64,000 nucleotides of DNA from Neoarius graeffei (lineage: Eukaryota; Chordata; Actinopteri; Siluriformes; Ariidae), in the NCBI RefSeq assembly GCF_027579695.1, contig NC_083592.1:31825461-31889460 (forward strand), given 5' to 3'. Below, in pieces: positions 48,955 to 54,751 of this stretch. The position numbers were made by a program, and so were the translations under genes. How positions within the stretch are numbered: position 1 is the first letter of the stretch; each line of letters opens with the position of its first letter. The notes under the pieces were generated by a model. It did no database searches. It was not told the DNA's origin and saw nothing but the letters and a program-made list of their open reading frames with translations.

Positions 48955-50945
48955 TGTGTGTAAACTTCAAGAATCAGTTAAAGAAAGTGAAAATTTAGTA
49001 TATTCGAGACTCATTACACATGAACTAATGTTTCAAGCATTGTTCCATTTTAATTTTGCTAATCATGGCCTCCAGCACAAAATTTAAAGACATCTCAAAA
49101 TATTGGAGCATTTCATTTAGGAGTTTGAGTAAAACAGTATAAAATACAGAGCATCCCTCAGTCTAGATCAGTCCACGCAACCACAATCATGGGGAAGACT
49201 GCTGACTTCACAGTTGTCCAGAAAACGATCAACACCTTCCACAAGGAGGGTAAGCCACAGAAGGTCATTGCTGAAAAGGGTGGCTGGAAAAGGTGCACAA
49301 GCAACAAGGATGACTGCAGCCTTGACAGGATTCTCAAGAAAAGTCAATTCAAGAACTTGGGAGAACTTCACAAGGAGTGGACTGAGGCTGGTGTCAGTCC
49401 ATCAAGAGCCACCACGCACAGACGTCTTCAGGAAAGGGGCTACAACGGTCCCATTCCTAATATCAAGCCACTCCTGAACCAGAGACAATGTTAGAAGCAT
49501 CTTACCTGGGCTAAGGAGAGAAAGAACTGGACTGTTGCTCAGTGGTCCAAAGTCCTCTTTTCAGATGAAAGCAAGTTTTGCATTGCATTTGGAAATGAAG
49601 GTCCTAGAGTCTGGAAGAAGAATGGAGAGGTGCAGAATCCAAGGTGTTTGAAGTGTGAAGTTCACACAATGTGATGATTTGGAGTGCCATGTCATCTGCT
49701 GGTGTTGGTCCACTGCGTTTCAAGTCCTGTGTCAACACAACCATCTCATCTCATTATCTCTAGCCGCTTTATCTTGTTCTACAGGGTCGCAGGCAAGCTG
49801 GAGCCTATCCCAACTGACTACGGGCGAAAGGCGGGGTACACCCTGGACAAGTCGCCAGGTCATCACAGGGCTGACACATAGACACAGACAACCATTCACA
49901 CTCACATTCACACCTACGGTCAATTTAGAGTCACCAGTTAACCTAACCTGCATGTCTTTGGACTGTGGGGGAAACCGGAGCACCCGGAGGAAACCCACGC
50001 GGACACGGGGAGAACATGCAAACTCCGCACAGAAAGGCCCTCGCCGGCCACGGGGCTTGAACCCGGACCTTCTTGCTGTGAGGCGACAGCGCTAACCACT
50101 ACACCACCGTGCCGCCAACACAACCATCTACCAGGAAATTTTCAAGTACTTCATACTTCCATCTGCTGACAACCCTTTATATAGATTTCCTTTTCCAGCA
50201 GGACTGAGCACCTGCCCACAGTGTCAAAACTACTACCAAATGGTTTGCTGACCATGATATTACTGTGCTCGACTGGCCAGCCAATTTGCCTGACCTGAAC
50301 CCCATAGACAACCTATGGAGTACAGTCAAGACCAAGATGAGAAACACCCGGCCCAAAAATACAGACAAGCTGAAGGCCACTATCAAAGCAACTTGGGCTT
50401 CAGTAACACCTCAGCAGCACCACAGGCTGATCACCTCCATGCCACACCACATTGATGTAGTAATTCGTGGTAAAGGAGCCCCAACCAAGTACTGAGTGTA
50501 TAAATAAACATACCTTTCAGAAGTTGGACATTATTATAAATCCTTTATTGATTGATCTTAGGAAATATTTAATAATTTGAGGTACTGGATTTCCGATTTT
50601 CATGAGCTATAAGCCATAATCATCAAAATTAAAACAAAAAAAGGTTTGAAACATATATTTCACTTGATGTGTAATGAATATAGAAAGTTTACTTTTTTGA
50701 ATTAAATTACAAAAAAAAATCTCTTTCATGATACTCGATTTCAGATGCACTGGTATATTATATCTGTGCGTGTATGTAATCTAACCTTGTTAATCCAGAA
50801 GATCATGGCATCCTCCAAGTCAAAGGGAAGCTCTTTAGAGGCGCTGAAGGTAGAGAAGCGCTTCACACAGATCACCACTTTCTCAATGCTGATCATCTCC
50901 ACTGTGTAGGCCATCATCAGGGCATCAATCATAGGCATGTGTGAG
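16853..50945 (-). CDS. camsap1: camsap1, microtubule minus-end-binding protein (15 of its 3' exons)
   Basis: Fifteen exons, all GT-AG with agreeing phases, give 4198 coding nt (about 1399 residues); the first 5' exon(s) are missing. CAMSAP1 binds and stabilises free microtubule minus ends in the cytoplasm. Order seen: the end of the N-terminal region (MPMIDALMMAYTVEMISIEK); the CH domain across the 48.4-27.3 kb exons; a 2257-nt central exon with FYLEPLMPAVLKPAKEK, EDMSVKEHEDKDEG and a coiled coil (ASELVLLHMQLKEKCRAIET); a Lys/Glu-rich coiled coil; and the CKK domain ending NHLWQAKRPAVPKK. From memory of the family, the CKK tail and FYLEPLMPAVLKP block fit CAMSAP1 rather than CAMSAP2 or 3. The teleost a/b paralogue cannot be told. 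A 19.7-kb intron between 48384 and 28718 is packed with transposons. Confidence 0.93.
17272..17831 (+). mobile_element. 560-bp MITE with TA duplication (copy A)
   Basis: Termini ccgtattttctggactata and its inverted copy tatagtccagaaaatacgg are bordered by TA (17270-17271 and 17832-17833). Further inverted 'gcggctta' motifs lie inside. It sits in a camsap1 intron. A copy in the opposite orientation is at 55101-55646. It is non-autonomous, probably Tc1/mariner-mobilised, judging by the TA. Confidence 0.85.
17858..17976 (-). CDS. camsap1: camsap1 exon, start of CKK domain
   Basis: 119 nt, acceptor ttttttag, donor CGAG|GTTTGT. It encodes PKLFKEPSAKSNKPIIHNAI then SHCCLAGKVNEPQKNSILE, the N-terminal half of CKK. 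Confidence 0.96.
18057..18198. mobile_element. 142-bp palindromic Tc1-type MITE
   Basis: cagttgcagtcagaagtttac at the left matches the inverted right end, with TA on both sides (18055-18056, 18199-18200). The centre also folds (caatattgggctttca against tgaaagcaccaatattg). The ends resemble Tc1-family TIRs. Confidence 0.8.
18306..18415 (-). CDS. camsap1: camsap1 exon before the CKK domain
   Basis: 110 nt, acceptor gaacag, donor ACTG|GTAAGA. It encodes ESVESFSVLSRTTERDWDNG and ends SIAEYTG. Confidence 0.92.
18546..18648 (-). CDS. camsap1: camsap1 exon before the CKK domain
   Basis: 103 nt, acceptor atttccag, donor CAGCG|GTACGT. It encodes ENLISAQSGSNLSLASVATT then EADSVNSGGAGSQ. Confidence 0.92.
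19238..19799. repeat. two-unit tandem duplication, about 280 bp each
   Basis: Unit 1 (19238-19516) and unit 2 (19517-19799) begin atagcattaattttacag and end gccgtgaatgaggattcaaa. Each has a short ATG frame (MDSDNSLHSKSEFYYPEEEE and a near copy) that stops soon after. Confidence 0.9.
19996..20143 (+). CDS. THAP-domain exon carried by a transposon
   Basis: The ATG opens MPLYCCAPGCSNHQQTRQGL, then FYRILVDADRRRRWI and RLCSDHFVGG, ending at a GGAG|GTAAGA donor. THAP domains are zinc-coordinating C2CH DNA-binding modules. The C-x4-C and C-x2-H pairs and the conserved Trp are present. About a dozen residues between Trp and RLCSDHF are missing compared with usual THAPs, so it is probably a deleted relic. 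No catalytic exon follows. Confidence 0.75.
20199..20548. repeat. GC-rich compound foldback with three BamHI-centred hairpins
   Basis: The outer arms ctagtttactgtaattatga (20199 on) and the inverse at 20511-20548 enclose GC-rich repeats (gcgcgcggctccggcagcta). Three 38-bp near-palindromes at 20222-20259, 20367-20404 and 20488-20525 share ggcagctatttacac, ggatcc and the inverted half. Confidence 0.85.
20692..20837. repeat. inverted repeat, arms about 70 bp
   Basis: ttatttaccagcttaaggtc and ggtgaaataccgtgacctcg pair with the inverted right half ending ccagctggtaaataac. The loop is short, near 20763. Confidence 0.8.
21269..21483 (-). CDS. camsap1: camsap1 exon, coiled coil end and basic linker
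   Basis: 215 nt, acceptor gctttcag, donor ACTA|GTAAGT. It encodes EEERLRKEEEKARRELIKQE then a Lys/Pro-rich KPKPKPKLKKHRPKS linker. Confidence 0.93.
22066..22202 (-). CDS. camsap1: camsap1 exon, coiled coil
   Basis: 137 nt, acceptor tcttcag, donor GCCAG|GTATTT. It encodes DEQKAEDEMAKKRAAFLLKQ then KKAEEARMRKQQLEAESELK, a continuous charged coiled coil. Confidence 0.95.
22285..24541 (-). CDS. camsap1: camsap1 large central exon
   Basis: 2257 nt, acceptor atcctgaccag, donor TTCAAG|GTATTG. It holds an acidic run of eight Asp, the SFYLEPLMPAVLKPAKEK block, EDMSVKEHEDKDEG, a coiled-coil stretch (LGKAAFLHVVKKGK) and NEAINSIQQQMMQLSLQQDL. It ends GMGFFFK. Confidence 0.97.
24302..24334. repeat. coding (ATC)n trinucleotide run, poly-Asp on the minus strand
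   Basis: Tandem atc units inside the central camsap1 exon encode eight Asp residues preceded by DE (DEDDDDDDDDTM). Confidence 0.9.
24653..24731 (-). CDS. camsap1: camsap1 linker exon with poly-C acceptor tract
   Basis: 79 nt, acceptor aacag, donor CAGAG|GTATAA. It encodes CRNRSNSLTQASHSRGSVAW then SEKRQR. The polypyrimidine tract is a 23-C homopolymer (24737-24759 on the plus strand as G). Confidence 0.9.
24848..24939 (-). CDS. camsap1: camsap1 linker exon
   Basis: 92 nt, acceptor ctgtttcag, donor TCAG|GTAGGA. It encodes TFSPSHPLLPLRQRQQKSQQ then GEDAS, a conserved linker block. Confidence 0.93.
24940..26980. other. camsap1 intron without assigned elements
   Basis: AT-rich intron sequence. 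I see no coding exon or clear transposon end, only short poly-A and poly-T tracts. Confidence 0.5.
26981..27149 (-). CDS. camsap1: camsap1 exon after the CH domain
   Basis: 169 nt, acceptor gctttatag type (tttatag), donor CCTTC|GTAAGT. It encodes SSRPSVPISNATKRSFLVSP and a linker ending HTEESDPS. Confidence 0.9.
27309..27405 (-). CDS. camsap1: camsap1 exon, CH domain end
   Basis: 97 nt, acceptor gatttttcag, donor GATG|GTGAGA. It encodes HNVMAFIAELFWWFEIVKPE then FVHPRDVQELKD. An AC microsatellite lies just upstream in the intron. Confidence 0.95.
27443..27484. repeat. (AC)n microsatellite
   Basis: About 21 AC units, about 40 bp upstream of the 27405 camsap1 acceptor on the transcribed strand. 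Confidence 0.95.
27593..27732 (-). CDS. camsap1: camsap1 exon, CH domain
   Basis: 140 nt, acceptor tgtcatag, donor CTCAAA|GTAAGA. It encodes ICLKEVTSIADSLYNIQLLK then NEYLNKSFYLTLEDMLYSP. Confidence 0.95.
27816..28411. mobile_element. non-autonomous DNA element, camsap1 intron
   Basis: The left end cactggccacattgttaggaac and the right end gtgttcatcttgtaatgccc are decayed inverted copies. The interior has the fish-repeat text gtcaaagtcactgagattac. No open transposase. Confidence 0.6.
28577..28718 (-). CDS. camsap1: camsap1 exon, CH domain
   Basis: 142 nt, acceptor cctgttcag, donor GATG|GTACAC. It encodes VRYRREHA, FPLLEDLMMDVCDGAALLTV and VHYYCPDLMKLD, matching the CAMSAP CH domain. Confidence 0.95.
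29714..30095 (+). repeat. 5' LTR
   Basis: 382 bp. Differs from the 3' LTR at many CpG-derived and other sites and by small indels, indicating an old insertion. Confidence 0.92.
30097..30107 (+). promoter_or_regulatory. primer-binding-site-like sequence
   Basis: ctgggggctcgt right after the LTR matches the start of a tRNA-Pro type primer site. The match ends after about 11 bases. Confidence 0.6.
30852..32010 (+). pseudogene. gag region of the LTR element, broken
   Basis: It starts MATQPVQEFIQTLTDELLDV, stops at 31028, and continues in other frames (GLTFEQQRIAL). Near 31830 lies a zinc-knuckle remnant, CNYRLGKGHWKSDCP, with one Cys replaced. Nucleocapsid and capsid would be encoded here in an intact element. 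Confidence 0.7.
32017..32290 (+). pseudogene. retroviral-type aspartic protease remnant
   Basis: VPMKILRDTGVSKSFI holds the DTG active-site triad followed by a hydrophobic strand, as in LTR-element proteases. Confidence 0.6.
32560..33640 (+). pseudogene. integrase region, broken
   Basis: The HHCC zinc finger is visible (AHDKLAGHEG, then CKTCQLTGKP). The catalytic core keeps the first Asp (LIFDCISSLP), the second (IIQLD) and the Glu (HPHSQGALEQFH) across frames. It lies upstream of RT. Confidence 0.75.
33880..34640 (+). pseudogene. reverse transcriptase region
   Basis: Contains FCTDYRKLDLVMKPDSFPLP, MKLDLLKGYWQVPL and the catalytic VAVYLDDVVV (YxDD). An upstream stretch reads PIRQHFHHVLFEKKEILEQE. 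Frameshifts are present. Confidence 0.85.
34640..35221 (+). pseudogene. RNase H region and end of pol
   Basis: It reads LLKSKTLFAWTEACQKAFEG and ends with HIKGSENVVADALSKAPAC followed by a stop, the usual RNase H end. Only about 215 bp separates it from the 3' LTR, so no integrase follows. Confidence 0.75.
35436..35813 (+). repeat. 3' LTR
   Basis: 378 bp, preceded by a polypurine tract. Same termini as the 5' LTR. Confidence 0.92.
36240..36600 (+). pseudogene. LINE reverse-transcriptase C-terminal fragment
   Basis: VLLYGCDTWLLTNNL, then KERQLSWLGHQFRRPQKDLI and LWTPEHGR, matches the end of non-LTR retrotransposon ORF2 proteins (YGCETW and the RRLRWAGH-type block). Truncated at both ends. 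Confidence 0.75.
36996..39780. mobile_element. hAT-like element with nested TIR element
   Basis: The ends taggcttgggcggt and accgcccaagccta are perfect 14-bp inverted copies. Flanks are acacatac and acatacac, a shifted or decayed 8-bp duplication. No transposase is readable. Confidence 0.7.
37334..38825. mobile_element. 1.5-kb TIR element nested in the hAT-like element
   Basis: gggtccatctcagaaactgg at the left pairs with ccagtttctgagacagaccc at the right (18 of 20). The interior is AT-rich with one GC-rich patch at 37770-37880. No protein recognised. Confidence 0.7.
38826..40432. other. intron sequence with no gene
   Basis: Apart from the tail of the hAT-like element, I see only AT-rich sequence. 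Confidence 0.5.
40433..41149. repeat. 717-bp nearly perfect palindrome (foldback element)
   Basis: Arms 40433-40785 and 40797-41149 are both 353 bp and differ at only about three places by eye. The loop is 11 bp (tctgagctccg). The ends ttaaaggaacagtccacc and ggtggactgttcctttaa carry TTAA, suggesting a Kolobok- or piggyBac-style target. Mirror open frames on both strands follow from the symmetry and are not genes. Confidence 0.95.
41150..42575. other. intron sequence with no assigned element
   Basis: AT-rich; short open frames show no family resemblance. Confidence 0.5.
42869..42959. mobile_element. 91-bp hAT MITE with exact 8-bp duplication
   Basis: cagtgttgccagat and atctggcaacactg are perfect 14-bp TIRs. 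gaagacac borders both sides (42861-42868 and 42960-42967). A diverged copy is at 54752-54862. Confidence 0.9.
43480..43700 (+). pseudogene. LINE ORF2 N-terminal fragment
   Basis: GRAGLLTKLRKQPLEPPLPS then LYLSNARS, and after a frameshift NKTDDLEL, matches the start of L2/CR1-type endonuclease-RT proteins (LPSxxLSNxRSLxNKxDxLxL). Confidence 0.65.
43918..44055 (-). pseudogene. inward-facing second ORF of TIR element 2
   Basis: It starts MDQFQPTDYMAHFSNEQITR and stops after 45 codons. Shifted frames continue FELPAEYPDMYDL. The pattern (RY..K, DPYG, LP..YPD) parallels the ORF at 53368-53544 in element 3. Function unknown; similar N-termini occur in long fish proteins of unknown function. Confidence 0.5.
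44310..45542. other. intron sequence with no assigned element
   Basis: No gene or clear repeat end seen. Confidence 0.5.
45716..47178 (+). mobile_element. hAT element nested in the 45543-47633 element
   Basis: The left end ttaaccgacaattgtccgtc and the right end gacggacaatgaaaaagtc plus taacg form an imperfect inverted pair rich in tccgtca motifs. It contains the hAT dimerisation-domain relic. Ends approximate. Confidence 0.55.
46417..46755 (+). pseudogene. hAT transposase C-terminal (dimerisation) domain
   Basis: 112 codons: FPDFRTLAEVALVIPVSSVA then AERGFSLQNKIKTSMRSRLS and QNLMTIASA. The LxxVALVIPVSSVAAERGFS block is the hallmark of hAT dimerisation domains, also seen in domesticated zinc-finger proteins. 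The N-terminal catalytic part is missing, so a relic is most likely. Confidence 0.85.
48179..48239. repeat. (GA)n-(AC)n microsatellite
   Basis: About 20 GA units followed by AC units. Confidence 0.95.
48384..48464 (-). CDS. camsap1: camsap1 exon, 27 codons
   Basis: 81 nt, acceptor atgtcag, donor CAGAAG|GTATCA. It encodes VNLKMREISEKEYKVKQHVL then DSPSHQK. In-frame at both ends, so skipping would keep the frame. Confidence 0.88.
48883..48960. repeat. (GT)n(AT)n(GT)n microsatellite
   Basis: GT run, about 27 AT units, and a second GT run, at the left edge of the Tc1 element. Confidence 0.95.
49189..50495 (+). pseudogene. Tc1 transposase relic, interrupted by a SINE
   Basis: It starts MGKTADFTVVQKTINTFHKE, stops at 49494, and continues in frame pieces SDESKFCIAFGN and NLPDLNPIDNLWSTVKTKMR to KGAPTKY. 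It is broken by stops and by the insert at 49747-50116. Confidence 0.9.
49747..50116 (-). mobile_element. tRNA-derived SINE with exact 13-bp target duplication
   Basis: Read on the minus strand it starts ggcggcacggtggtgtagtg (A box) and has B box ggtccgggttcaagcccc. It ends in the (GAGAT)n tail seen as catctcattatctc. aacacaaccatct flanks both sides (49734-49746 and 50117-50129). Confidence 0.95.
50786..50945 (-). CDS. camsap1: camsap1 exon: end of N-terminal region and CH start
   Basis: 160 nt. Acceptor gag at 50947, donor AACAAG|GTTAGA. It encodes HMPMIDALMMAYTVEMIS then KRFSTFSASKELPFDLEDA. It enters in phase 2, so an upstream exon must supply two bases. Confidence 0.92.
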
Positions 50946-51798
50946 CTCTACCATGCAGTTAAGAAACCAACAGTCAGCACCTCAAGAGATGTTCAAACAT
51001 TTTTGGCAAATAAAAATCAAACTGAGCTCATATTCCATATTCCCACACAAAAGCCCCCAAACAAATCATGGCACCATGTTAACTGCAGTGGGGGGGGATA
51101 TTATGAATATAATAAAAATAACAGCACACTGGCAAGCATTCATAACGACATCATACATCCAAAAAGCCCGAGACACTTCAGACGCTATGTAATGACATTT
51201 GAATGAAACTAGGCAGACCCATAAGTGTAGCCCTGCACAAGCCATGAAAGATATAGATAACAGGAGATAACTGGTGCACCAAACACATTAACCACCAAGC
51301 ATTCTGTCCTGTGTAGTTACAATCCTAATTACATCACTTAAGGTCAGTTTGTTGTTTATCAGATTATCATAAACAAGACAGACAGACAACTAAAAGCCAG
51401 GAAACAAATCTTAGCCATTAATCTGTACTGAGCATGTCAATATTTGTGCATGCTGCCCAAATGTACACCTACAGCCCCGACAAGACACTGAAATCAATAT
51501 CAAATGACTTAACCCGAAGCTACTTTTTAATTAGAAAAGTCATAAAGCCAAGTGCAATAAAGTCTAAACAAGTGACAGATATAAGAAAGTAGGGCTGTGC
51601 AATATGGGAAAAAATGAATATCCCGATACATTTTCTCCATTTCACGATATATAGACCCCTTGCACTGACGTCACCCGAAACCGGAAGTAAACAAACCCTG
51701 CGCCATATTGGAAGACCAACAAACTCGTGATTAGGGGGAAATAACGGCAGCGCGCGGTATGTGAACCCACGAGGCACTTGGTTCATCAAAAACCTACA

Positions 51799-52019
51799 AT
51801 GGTAAACTTTTGTGCTGTGTTAGGGTTCTAACAAAGCTGATGGGAAAGGTGAAAAGAAGTCTTTCTACAGAATACCAGCTGTGATTGAGACACAAGGGGA
51901 GCAAACCAAGGAGCTTTCTGCCAGGAGACAGAGAGAGTATTTAGCTGCTTTATGCAGAGCTGATCTGAATACTTCAAATCTACAACAGTACAGAATATGT
52001 TCAGACCATTTTGTTACTG
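51799..52019 (+). pseudogene. THAP-domain exon with one-base deletion
   Basis: It starts MVNFCAVLG. One base is lost in the codons after GG, and the shifted frame continues SNKADGKGEKKSFYRIPAVI to QQYRICSDHFVTG, ending at ACTG|GTAAGT. C2CH Cys and His are recognisable except the Cys damaged by the deletion. It would have been the DNA-binding N-terminus of a transposon protein. Confidence 0.8.
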
Positions 52020-52027
52020 GTAAGTCA

Positions 52028-52204
52028 TAGGGATGGCAAAAACTAAAAAAAAAAATCTTGACCGACCACTGAGCCTCATTAGCCGGTTAACCTGAGTTTA
52101 AAATTCTAGAATTGGAATTATTACAGGGATGTAAACGGCGCGCCTTTTGGCGGATGCCGCCCTCTCCACGGCTGAATCGCGCAGATCCGACCTTCCTTTC
52201 CCAA

Positions 52205-52238
<34 letters not shown>

Positions 52239-53096
52239 CGCATTGGAGCGTCCGACCACAACTTCATCAAAGCAAATTCTGCATATAAGCAAATGCCGCC
52301 ACAGTCCACGAAACACAGGAAGTACAAGCATGAGAAGAAAACAGCAAATCAGAAAGCCGTGCATGCCTGCGCCGAAGCCGCGCAAAATTTAATCTGCGCA
52401 GCTTCCGTGCAAACGCGCGCAGCCCCCCGATCCACTGCCCTCCTCCCACGCCTCATGGACTGCAACGGCACCCGCCTATTTAGTAATTTTAATACAGAAT
52501 CCACCTTGAAATTACAATCAGACACTCCAACACGCCCGCCCCCCCCCAAAAAAAACGGATCTGCGTAATTCAAAAAAAAAAAAAAAGTCGCCATCTGCGC
52601 CTTTAGTTTGTGTGGAGAGATGTGATCTGCAATAACATGCATTATTGGCTACAGACCGAAACATACTTTCAGAATGCACTGGCCAAGGCAGGACTAAACT
52701 CGATGTGCCTTCTAATAATAATTAAAAAAAAAACAAAAAAAAAAACAGAATAGTAATTTGTAAGCTAAAAAGCCTGTCTCACTTTTTTTTTGCCGAGTGG
52801 CAGCGGGAGGGTGGGACATGACTGAACGGGTGTTTCTGATTTGTCAGCTGTCTTTAACTGGGGCGGGAGGGCGGGACATGACTGAATGGGTGTTTCTGAT
52901 TCGTCAGCGGTCGTCCTTACACCGCATGGCATGCCCCAAGCGTTTACAAACACAGAATTCCAAGTCCTCCGCTCCAAAATCGGCAGCTTCAAAACGATTG
53001 AAATTATTTTTTTTTAACCGACAACCAAAAAAAAATTAACCGGTTGACGTTGATTCGGTCAACCACCGGTCAAACGGTCATCGGTTAACATTCCTA
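52028..53096. mobile_element. 1.07-kb hAT element with 8-bp duplication gtaagtca
   Basis: The ends tagggatg and cattccta are inverted. gtaagtca lies at 52020-52027 and again at 53097-53104. Inside are paired ccggttaacc-type motifs and a 34-G run. No intact transposase. Confidence 0.9.
52205..52238. repeat. 34-G homopolymer
   Basis: Uninterrupted G run inside the 52028-53096 hAT element; a possible assembly weak spot. Confidence 0.9.
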
Positions 53097-53367
53097 GTAA
53101 GTCACTAGGCTAGAGTGTTGTAGAACATTTTTTAAAATGTTTACTGAATAAAAACATCCTTAATTTTATCACATTTATGTTATATATTTCATTTCTTTCT
53201 TTTGTTTTAAATTTTCCTCCCTCCATCCCTCTTTGGATTTTAAATATAGTTTTTCCCCATGTCCAAATAATTCAAAGATATAAATAAAAACATAAGTAGT
53301 AAATTAAAAATAAATTATGAAATAAAAAAAATCCATAACAGCATGAATACAGATTGCAATAGTTTAC

Positions 53368-53544
53368 AATGTCTGGGTAGCAAACAGATGGCAGAATTGG
53401 TGTCAGGTCCTCCTTATGTTTCCATTCTCCCTTGCCCCGAGTCTTATCATATGGGTCAAACCCATCAGTCACAGCCAGTTTCTCCACATACCGTGCCCTT
53501 TCTGCAGCTGGTAATGTACTCACATAACCAGAATTATCAGCCAT
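53368..53544 (-). CDS. inward-facing second ORF exon of TIR element 3
   Basis: 59 codons: MADNSGYVSTLPAAERARYV, then EKLAVTDGFDPYDKTRGKGE and LTPILPSVCYPDI, ending at ATT|GTAAAC. The start lies about 150 bp inside the right TIR. Long fish proteins with a similar N-terminus are predicted in several genomes, some with exonuclease-like or SWIM-type regions; this is from memory and unverified. No downstream exon is seen, so it is probably a fragment. Confidence 0.6.
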
Positions 53545-54149
53545 CGTGTCACTTCACAACAGCTGTAATATCACTTCACTCTCACTCGTAGTTTGTTTTG
53601 TATTGTATGTATGCATGCATGTACTTGGTCTTCCAATATGGCGCCCTAACAAAATCACGCGGTACGGTGACATCACGCGGCAGCCCTCTATATCTCGATA
53701 TATTTAAATCTCCTCTAAAGGACTCCATGAAATCTAACTTTTACTCTTTACTGTTTTCACTACAATCCCTGCAGATTAAATAACATTCTTGGTTAACTTT
53801 ACAGGTGGTTTTCAACAACACATTTTAAATTTTCATGTTAGTGATTAATCACAATTGAATTGAAATAAGACTATTTTTATTCAACAAAGATGTGGCACAA
53901 ACTGCAAAAACAATCTTGAAAATTGCAACAAAGGGGCAACACAATACAGAGCTGCTCAGAGCTCAAACCAATAAAGCGCAAGCTCAACACTGAGAAAGAC
54001 ATTTAGCCTAAATAAGAAAAGTGCTCATTCATTAAATTATTTTTAAAACATAGAGGTAGATCTCCAAGCTATTAACCTGACTACTGAGAACCACTGGAAC
54101 ATTCACAATAGAGAGAGAGATTGAGGGAGAGAAGAGAGAGATCTGCAAA

Positions 54150-54700
54150 ACATTTTTCTCTTTGCACACTTTTGAACTGAATGTTTTCTGGCTCTGCCTC
54201 TCAGATGTGTATAATTCCGGTATTGCCTTCTCTGTAAAATGTCTGTGACCAGGCAACTCATGTTTGGGATCAAGTGTGTTTAGTAATTTTTGGAAGCCTG
54301 GTTTTTCCACTATACTAACTGGGATCATGTCTTCGGCAATGAAGTTAGTGATTGCATCCATTATAGCTCTCCATCTCCGACTCGTTTTCTCATATGGGGT
54401 GGCTTTGGAGAACGAGGCCGCTATGGTCATTTGTTTAGCTTGTGGGGGGTTTAGCTCATGGGCAAGTAGTTCGGAGTTTAAGAGACTCTTCATACTGTAC
54501 CGGGTGAGTTTCAGGTGATGGAACATATTTGTCATGATGCTGCCTTTCGTGATGACAGGTTTTTTTTGCACACTTTACAAATTGGCATTTGCTGTTCCAC
54601 GTCCTCCTCGCAATATCCAAAAAATGCCGGATGACTGACCCCTTACTAGTTCTTTTAGGAACCAATTTGTCCGCTTCCATTTTTAATTTGTCACTGAAAT
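54150..54700 (-). pseudogene. ZBED-type hAT transposase, N-terminal part
   Basis: It begins around KMEADKLVPKRTSKGSV. It shows the BED-finger Cys pair region (CQFVKCAKK) and, in another frame, TNMFHHLKLTR. It then reads RWRAIMDAITNFIAEDMIPV, EKPGFQKLLNTLDPKHELPG and FTEKAIPELY. Frameshifts separate the pieces. Family role: BED zinc finger binds element ends and the hAT catalytic domain follows, here lost. Confidence 0.85.
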
Positions 54701-54751
54701 CGACAGAGCTTACATGGTAGCCTACGCAACACCAGGAAATCTTCCCGCCAG

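Larger units (their letters stand above)
48961..50753 (+). mobile_element. Tc1-like transposon in a camsap1 intron
   Basis: Same family as 7212-10119. The right end tcagatgcactgg borders TA. The left terminus is lost in the microsatellite. A SINE sits inside. The right end is only 33 bp from the 3' edge of the camsap1 exon at 50786. Confidence 0.85.
51651..53692. mobile_element. two-gene TIR element with THAP exon (family member 3)
   Basis: The left end tatagaccccttgcactgac runs into a tgacgtca motif and gcgccatattggaagaccaa. The right end shows the inverted ttggtcttccaatatggcgc, ggtgacatcacgcgg and ccctctata. Just inside the left end is a THAP exon (plus strand) and just inside the right end a second exon (minus strand), so the genes face inwards. 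Confidence 0.8.

Noticed and set aside
48181..48960. Possible tandem array resembling a CRISPR or satellite
   Set aside because: It is plain di-nucleotide microsatellite sequence with no spacers.
49938..50123. ORFs such as MCWRHGGVVVSAVASQQEGP
   Set aside because: They are translations of the SINE's tRNA-like head.
52098..52392. ORFs with poly-Pro or poly-Gly runs
   Set aside because: They are produced by reading through the 34-G homopolymer inside a hAT element.
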